Of a stretch of DNA of 64,000 nt, positions 26,901-35,900 are shown piece by piece. Below the pieces are notes generated by a model that was given only the letters and a program-made list of their open reading frames with translations, had not been told where the DNA came from and made no database searches. The translations under genes and the position numbers were made by a program. The stretch is from Tiliqua scincoides (lineage: Eukaryota; Chordata; Lepidosauria; Squamata; Scincidae), in the NCBI RefSeq assembly GCF_035046505.1, contig NC_089822.1, positions 98,526,659-98,590,658 of the forward strand, given 5' to 3'. Numbering within the stretch: the first letter of the stretch is position 1; each line of letters opens with the position of its first letter.

Positions 26901-29900
26901 CACAGAGAAGAGTTTGTTCACCCCAGAGGCAGTGGGGGAGTACAGCCTAGCATTTCACTTTGGAAGAACCTGAGAACTTTGCAGCCCTGCCTTGCTGTTC
27001 AAGAAGGACTTCACACTCAAGCAAACCAGCAGACTAGGATAAGTGATTTCACCCCTTAGATCTCTCTCTCTCTCTCTTCCCCCCCCCAAAAAAATTATTT
27101 CTTTAATAAACTATTTTCTTTGAAAAGCTCTGTCTTGTGGTTACTGTTAGCCTAATTTTGAGGCACTTTGAGATTGGTTGCCCTGCTCATCCATGTCAAC
27201 AATCCCAAACCTTGTCTCACTGCTAGATTTGACCTCTGGCTTGCCAATTTTCCCAATTTCAGGTATTTGTGTATGTGCGCATGGCACGTGTAAGTCACAG
27301 GTGTACATGTGAAAGAGCAGTGTTGGCAACACCATCCCTACACATCCCTGAGCAGGTGTGGTAACACTTTCTCCCCTGGTGTCACTTTACAATTCCCAGC
27401 TGCCCTCAGCCCTGATGCTGAGTCAAGAAGTGAGTCAGATGGGATTTGTAAATGACTGTGGAGGAAGAGGAAGAGGAGGTCCTCTGCTATTGCTGCTCCC
27501 AATAAGCCATGTAGGTCTCAGGAAGCTTACCAGGAGGCAATGGGGAACTGCAGTGGACCAGCCCATTTCTTTTCCTAGTACCATTTAGCAATTCCTGGAT
27601 GCCCAACCCTTGATGCAACACTGGGAAACAGGACATCTAGGAACTGTATAATGGCTACGTAGGAAGGAAAAGATTATTATTATTATTATTATTAACAGTA
27701 TTTATATACCGCTTTTCAACTAAAAGTTCACAAAGCGGTTTACAGAGACCACGCTCACCTTGTAAGCATCCCTACAGGCCTTGACTTGCCAGGAGGTGGT
27801 GGGGAGCAGCAATGGGCAATAATAGTCCCAAGAGCTGGACAGGTCCCAAGCTATGGGCCTTGCATGAGCATGGACCCCAGACAAGCCCACCAGGTCCCAG
27901 CTCTGTAGCTGCCCTATGACACATTGTCCAAACAAGGATCGAGGTTGATCCCATGACTCCCTATCTCCTTTTGTGGCTTCCTGCTAGCATTGCTTCCTTT
28001 ATGCTCAAATCTGAATTTTCTAGGATCTCCGTCAATACCAGCTAGCAAGCTGTACAAACAACAAACATCCTCTCCAAGGTGCCTTTTTTTTTTTTTTGCC
28101 ATGTCAGGCTGCCAATTCAGAATCCAAGTTGAGCTCCTTTGAATCCACAACTGCAAGCTACTTGAAAATAGAGCAAATTAAACCCCACTGTTGCACTTTT
28201 GTTATTCAGACTTCATGAGTCTCTATGGAGACTATCCTGAATGCACTAAAGAGAGCTCCACTAGCAACTTTTGTGCTTCAGCAGGCTATGCAGAGGTCAC
28301 TTACCAATATCCTCCTATGATTCATTTATTCATTCATTCACTCACTCAAACATTTAGAAGTTAGTATTTATATGAACTTCTGTGTCAATTCAGAAATTTT
28401 TATATCAACAAGTCAGCCTCACATACTGAGACAGTGATTCTAGTGAATAAGAATAAATATTGTCCTAGCAGCAACAAGGAATCTCAGCATTCAAAATAAG
28501 TACTGTAAGTCACTGAGAACTGATACTGGAGACAAGAGTTATCGCCTTCAAATCTCATTCAAGAACTTCCCAGAGGAATCTGGATGGCCAGTTCCAGAAA
28601 AAGAATGTTCATCTTACCTTAACAAAATGTACTAAAAATTTTGACCAGTGTCACTCATCAAGAAAAAAAAAAAATGTTTCACAAGCTGTAGCCTCTTGTA
28701 GCCTGCCTGCACTGAGCAAGGGGTTGGACTTGATGACCTCCAAAGCCCAAAGCACCTTCCAACTCTAACATTCCATGAGTGAGCTGTCCCACCAGACAAA
28801 TTACATATATCTGGGTTTTGCTTGTAATACAGCAGTTCTTTAACCATTGCACTCCATACTGAACTACAGTTATTATAGCATTATTGGGCAACAGCCATGG
28901 TTCCAGCTACATGGATCCACTACTTCCTCCCGCAGTAGTGGATCAGGTTCTCCTGGGAAGATTGGACCATCTCTGAATTGTCCCCTCTCCACCACCACAA
29001 AAGGCAACTCCCTCTCATTGCACAACAGCTGCGGCTGACGCTTGCCACTATCCACTTGTGAGTACATAAGCATCACCTAGCACCAAAGGCTTCAAAGAAC
29101 CAAGGGTGGGAGCCAAGGTTACCAAGGGGAGCTTTTGGCCAGATACTGTCCAGTGCATTCACCACTTTGCATACCATCACTGGACAGGTGGTAAGCAGCT
29201 GCTACTCTTGCTACTTCCCAATGCTGATAGGGCCCAATCCTATCCAACTGTCTACCACTGCCCAAAGGGCAGCGCTAGTTGGTAGACAAATGTGGGTTTG
29301 TCCAGTGCCACTGAGCCGAATAAGCAAGACACTGAAAGTGGAAGGATTGAAGGTTCTTTATTTCCCCAAAGTGTGCTTGTGAGACCTCCGGGAGACAGCT
29401 GAAATCCAGAAGCACCCCTTCAATGTGGTGTTACACTTTTATACATTTCAATCAAGTCTCAAACAAAAAGTTAAAAAAACAAGCAGACTTCTTGGTAATT
29501 TTCCCACTCTGTTCCGCTCACCCCTTGCCCCCTCCCTGCTCCTTGGGACATGGGGCTTGTGGTTCTTCCCATGTCACAACCAGTCTGAGATTGCTAACGG
29601 TCTCACTTATTTTTAGCACATTGTAAAGCTTTGCAGACTTTCTCAAAACTTAACCAAGAAACTGATTTGCAGTTAGCTAGCTAAGTAATTTTTCAAGTTG
29701 TCGGCCAGAAGCAGTAGATTACACACGGTTACAAGCTTTTCCCCTAAAATACACACTCTCTTTGCCTCTCCTCCCCTCCCCTCTTGTACAGGGACTGTGC
29801 CTGTTCATAACTTTTACAGGTTTGGATTTACCTGCTTACGGGGGGAGTATTTGAGGCAGGTAGCAGGCCACACAACTTTCCAGTGCCAATGCAGCTGCAA

Positions 29901-32900
29901 TGCAGCCCTGTGGAAAGGGAACAAATGCTCCGTACCTTAAGAAGGTCTCCATGACTACCCCCCCAACCACAGAATGCAGGCACACACTGCTCCCTGGGAC
30001 ATTTAGTGGGCCACTGTGAGATACAGGAAGCTGGACTAGATGGGCCTATGGCCTGATCCAGTGGGGCTGTTATATTTTCCAAATAATATTATATAATAAT
30101 AATACTAGACACCCCTCCCCCCCATGCTGGCCCATGAGTTTCACAAATGTGTTATGAAGCATGTTCATGACTAACTCTGGAGTTGGATAAGCTGGCACCA
30201 ATAGCAGACTTACCCCTCCTCAGTCCCGGTTCAAAGGTCTGTGAAGCCACCCGCCCACTAGATGCTGCCCCCATGCGCAAAGCCACTGCCCCCACCTTTG
30301 GAGCATGATGGAGCCTTGCACAACCATAGGACTGACTGGGGAAGCCTCAGAAGGTTTTAAACTGCACTTCCGGAAGTACAGTTTCCAACCACATCGAGAG
30401 CCTCAATGAGGCTTCCCACACAGTTCTAGAGTCGCATTTGCCCCATTTACTCAGTGCTAGGTCCGCTGCTGGCTGGCATAGAGGCCTGTGCTGGTCTAAG
30501 AACAGCGGATCCACTCCAGTAATGGGCAAGGCAGTGAAGAGAATGGGAGAGGGCATTCTGAAGGCGGGAAGGGGAAGTTTCTAAGTGGGGGAGGGCAGAA
30601 CAGGAGAGAATCAGGTCTGGGAGGAAGGTGGAATCAGCCACAGCAGTGCAGGCCAAATCCAAACCCCCACTCCTGGGCCCTGAAGCCTTATACAGACTGC
30701 TCGGATCTGCACCAGCAATTTCGCTGGTGCAGATCCAAGTAGTCCCATGGGGTGGTTGGGGCCTTACTCATAGGGGGAAAATATCTCCTTACCCTGAGTT
30801 GCCCTCCAGCCAGCACCTACCTTGCACAGGACACAGCACAGGCCACTGGGCCTGCTTGTTCCAGTGCAGGTTAGAATTAGGCTGCCTGACAATTAAACAA
30901 AAAATTAACCAAAAACCTAAATCAAGTTGAACTAGTGTTGGTTATTTTTTTTAAAAGATAGATGGGACAATGATAAAAGTATCCATGTTAATGTATAATG
31001 AATATTGTTTTTCTTTACATATTGTTACAGTTCCCATTCATCTGGAAAAAGTTGTTTTGGTGATTTTTTTTCCTGAGTATCAAAAGCCCAAGTTAACAAA
31101 ATAGCATAACGAATTTCCCAGTTGCTAAGGCCTAGTTGCTAAGCAGACCATCAAAACTTGAAAATAAGAAAGACACCAGGGACTGATGAATATATGGCGG
31201 AGGAGTATAAGCAGATTAAATTACTCCCAGTTTAAGTGCTCTTCATAATTACTGCCCATATGACCATGAAATACCAGGCACTTGGAATGCGATCAACAGA
31301 GTGGCCTTTTAAAGTAGTGGTCCTCTTATATATAGCAGGGGGGAGCAACTGTCCCTCTTCACCCCAGCATAGTCTTTCCCATGGTTGTTTACTGTGGTTT
31401 CTTCCTCATCTTTTTAGATTAGGAGGCCTTTTGAGACAGGAAAACATTTGTTTCATTTGGTTGGCAACCTTCAGTCTCGAAAGACTATGGTATAAGCCTA
31501 CAGCACCCGGTATTCCAAGGTGGTCTCCCATCCAAGTACTAACCAGGCCTGTCCCTGCTTAGCTTCCAAGATCAGACGAGATCAGGCACATGCAGGGTAA
31601 CAGTTGCTGCATTTATTTAACTATGTAAACTGTCTTATGAATTTTTTTTATTAAAAAGCAATATATAAATATTCTTAATAATATCCACAACAACAATATG
31701 CATTGGCAAGATAACTGGTAATTCCGCCCTTACTCAGACTTCGGAAATGGGAATTGTAAGAGCTATATATTTGGACTGGCTTCAAGGGCACAATCAGAAT
31801 GTTACTGGGGAAATTTCAACGAATGGGATACATTTTATTCTGTTTAGTTGTGGGGCGGAGAGTTTGTTACAGGGTGTTTGTTACAGCCTTCAGGATCAAG
31901 CAGCCTAAAAAAATTAGTTACCTTGATAGAACATGGATACTTTGTTTGTTTATTTGCCTATCCATATTATTTCCACTTGGATTTAACAGTAAGCTATTAC
32001 AATGCAATTTAATACACATCTCTAATGATAAAAATAAACTATAACAAAATAAAACACAAAATGTAAAAAAAAAATACTGTATGTTGAATTTGTGGAAAAT
32101 TCATTTTGCATTTGAGAAGCATGGTCATGAATTATTGTAAAAGGAAAATTGCAATCAGTTTGGATTAAGTTCCAGTAAATTGTATCATTATATTATTGTA
32201 TAATTTTATCACTACAGTCTTGTATCAGGACTGAAACAGTTGAAAAGAAGGTACACAAAAAGAGATACTGTCTACTCAGGCATGTCTGTTCAGATGTAAA
32301 TCTCACTGAATTTAATGGTCCAGGTAAGCAAGTATAGCAGTGATTCCCAAACTGTGGATTAGGACCCATTGGCGGGTTGCAACCTGATTTCTGGTGGGTC
32401 TTGAAGTGTGGAGCAGAGCCTCCAATCTTAACACAGGTAAATTACAAGATAATTAAGGGCCCAATCCTATCCAATTTTCCAGTGCCTGTGCAGCTGTGCC
32501 AATGGAGCATGCGCTGCATCCAGTGGTGGGAAGACAGTCTCAAAGGCCTCCTCAAGGGATGAAAATATTTGTTCCCTTACCCTGGGGCTGTATTGAAGCT
32601 GCACCACTGCTGGAAAGTTGGATAGGATTGGGCCCTAACTGCCTCAAGCCATGAGGTTATTCAAACATCAGATCGCTGCTAATTACCCTGCAAACACCTC
32701 AGCTCCTGGAGTTTGCAAGACAGCTAGTAATTGCCCTGCAAAAGAGCTCAGCAGCTATTTTCCAAACTGTAAACTTTGCAAGTATCTGTAAATACAGAGA
32801 GATAAATGTGTCTTAGTTGATGCTACCTTAGTTGTACCTTAGTGTCTTAGTTGATGCTACCTAATGAAGAATTTTTAAAAAAATTGTTTTTTTATTTTTC

Positions 32901-35900
32901 TGGGGAGAAATGTGAAAGGAAAGAACATTCATAAAAGTTCATTAGGGCTGCCTCATTAAGAGAAATGGTTTGCCTTTTTAAATAAAGACATAAATATTAC
33001 TTGTAATATTTCTTTTTAGTTTTTTTAATGTCTCATAAACCTAGGTGGGTCCCAAAAGAGCAGCATTTCTCAAACTGTGGGTTGGGACCCACTAGATCAG
33101 GGGTGTCAGACTTAAGGCCCGGGGGCCAGATGTGGTCTGCGGAAGCTTTTTAGCTGGCCCTCAGGCTCTCAGCTGCTGAACAGTGCTGAGGTGTTACTGC
33201 TGAAAGGGCAGCCCACATGAAAATTGGGCTCTCCCATATCTTGAAATATGATCAAGATTTGAATATTTCTCTTTGTCATTTGCAGCTAATGAGTTCCTAA
33301 GTTAGAAAAAGCGCTTATTTTTGGTTATGACCTGTTTAAAGACATCACTTCCGGCCCTCAGCAGGCATCATGAATGCTATTTGGCCCTTGCTATGAAACG
33401 AGTTTGACACCCCTGCACTAGATGGATCGTGAGCCAATTTCAGGTGGGTCCCCATTCATTTCAATGAGTATTTTATTTTTAACAGATTTTGATGCTACCA
33501 TACTTTGATGCTACCATGGTATGTGACTGCATTTGGGGAAATGTTACAGATCTGTACCTTTAACAGGCTAATATGTATATACCGTATTTTTCGCTCCATA
33601 AGATGCACTTTCCCCCCCCCCAAAAAGTGGGGGGAAAAGTGTGTGCGTCTTATGGAGTGAATACTGCAAAAAAAAAAAAAAAACTCCATCCCCAGCCCTG
33701 GCCCCGCCCCCTCGCTCTGCTCGGCTTCCCCAGGAAGTCAGAGGCTGAGCTGGCCGGGGGCTCCTGCCTTCCCTCAGCGCCCGCCGGGACTGTGGCAGCA
33801 CCGGACAGAGCCCAAGTGTCTACTCAGAAGTAAGTCTCAGAGTCACTGGGGCTCACTCCCAGGAAAGTGTGGGTGGGGTGGCAGTCTTGCTGCCCAATCC
33901 TGTGCATGCCTACTCTGAAGTAAGTCCCATTAGAGTCAGGGGGGCTTACTCCCAGGAAAGCCTCTCTCTCTCCCCCCCCCCAAGCCTGGAGCATCACAGC
34001 CTCTCTTTCCCCCCACCCCAAGCCTGGAGCATCACATCCTCTCTCCCCCCAAGCCTGGAGCATCACAGCTTCTCTCCCCCCCCAAGCCTGGAGCATCACA
34101 GACTCTTGCTTCTCCCCCAAGCCTGGAGCATCACAGACTCTTCCCCCCCCCAAGGCTGGAGCATCACAGCTTCTCTCTCCCCCCCCCCAAGCCTGGAGCA
34201 TCACAGACTCTTCTCCCCCCCCCCAAGCCTGGAGCATCACAGCCTCTCTTTTCCCCCACCCCAAGCCTGGAGCATCACAACTTCTCTGCAAAACAAACAC
34301 TTTCCCCCCTCTCTCACACACACACAGGCTGCCCCCTTCTCTTACACACACAGATGCTCTGCCCCCCACACACACTCACACAGCAGGGGAGGGGCGCTTT
34401 CACTCACCTCATCCAGCATCTGAATGTAAGCCCCCCCCCCCCATCACAAAGAAAAAACTGTCTCCTTGGTCAGAATGCCAGCGTTTGCTTATTACACAAG
34501 CCCCAGGTAAGGCTAGGTTCCCACCATAAATCCAGAGGTTTGTTGTGTCTTGAGAATTCAAGTTGTGGTTGGACTTTCCACTTGTTCATTTGTATTGGAA
34601 TCACAGAAGAACTGGCGAGGAGGTAGATGTGGTGTCAGCAGTGGCCCCTTTAAGGGTAAGGCCTGGGCATCCAGCAGAGTGTGCTGCACAGCTGCAGCCA
34701 CTGGAAGGCAATAGGGCCCTCAGGGATATAAGGAGTACCTGAGGCAGAAAGGGTTTGTGGGTTGGAGAAGGAGTGCAGGTTGGAGGTAGGAGACTGACTG
34801 GGTTTATTGAAGTTGGAATCTGACTGTGGATTGTGACTAGACTTGTATACCCTGACGGATTTGACTAACCTACCTGGAACCTGACCTTGGACTGTAATTT
34901 GGCTTATTGGCTCTGGACTCTGATTTGGCAACTCTGATTGATGGGACTGATTTACTTGGCATCTGTGGACTGGAACTGGACTCACTTTTGCTTGCTGCAC
35001 TGGTGAGTTGCACAAGGGGGACTGATCAGCCTTAAGCGGGCATGAGGCCCAGTGGATTAGAATTTGGCAGAACATCATTGTAGCAGAAAGATAATGTGAT
35101 CCCCTATTTGTGCGCATCTGCTTTTGTGAGCGTCATAAATTCTGACTCTAGCGATGATGAGTTCTTGGGGTTTCCAGAAAACTAGAGTACTCAAACCTTT
35201 AAGTCTCTCCATTTGTTAATGACAGTGATAATGGTTCTTAATGCCACTGTTGACTGCTGTTCACTTTACATAGTTCAAATGTTGTTCTGTTATAGTTTAT
35301 TAAATATTTTATTACACTATTTAGTTCAGAATACTTTTTTTGTTTTCCTCCTCTAAAAACTAGGTGTGTCTTATGGTCAGGTGCGTCTTATGGAGCAAAA
35401 AATATGGTACTTTTAACAATTATAGTCAATTGGGCCTACTCCCAGTAAGTGTGGATAGGACTGAAGCCTTTGGGATGTTTGGTTTGGGTAATTTTTTTTT
35501 TTAAAGATCAGCAACTGCTTGGAAGGGTTTTTATTTTAAGTAAACTTTTAAACTTACTGTAAATTCCTAATTTACTTAGGATGCAATCCTAACCCACTTT
35601 CAAGCACTGATACAAAGGCAGCGCAGCTCCAAGGTAAGGGAAAAAGCATTCCCTTACTTTGAGGAGGCTTCCATGAGTGCCACCCAACTGTAGGATGCAG
35701 CACACATCCCATTGGCATTGCTATGCCAGTGCTGGAAAGTTGGTTAGGATTTGGGCCTCAATTAATTTGATTTGATTTTGTCATATGGGGTGATTTCCCT
35801 GCTTGATTATGTCACTTCTGGCCATGACTGTCAATATAAAAAGTAGGTCCCAGTGCTAAAAAGTTTGTGAACCACTGGTGTCTAGGATTGAAACCCCAAT

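Larger units (their letters stand above)
33061..35877 (+). mobile_element. hAT miniature, same family, carrying two nested insertions
   Basis: The left part (33061-33097) reads CATTTCTCAAACTGTGGG; it resumes at 33416-33581 and again at 35408-35877, ending GTTTGTGAACCACTG. The interruptions are a second hAT element (33098-33415) and a 1.8-kb terminal-inverted-repeat element (33582-35407). It also lies inside or beside an older element starting at 32341. Confidence 0.75.

Noticed and set aside
33824-34423. Two open frames of about 184 codons with repeated SLEHHS / CDAPGLG motifs
   Set aside because: They are translations of the nine-copy minisatellite in either strand, not a repeat protein.
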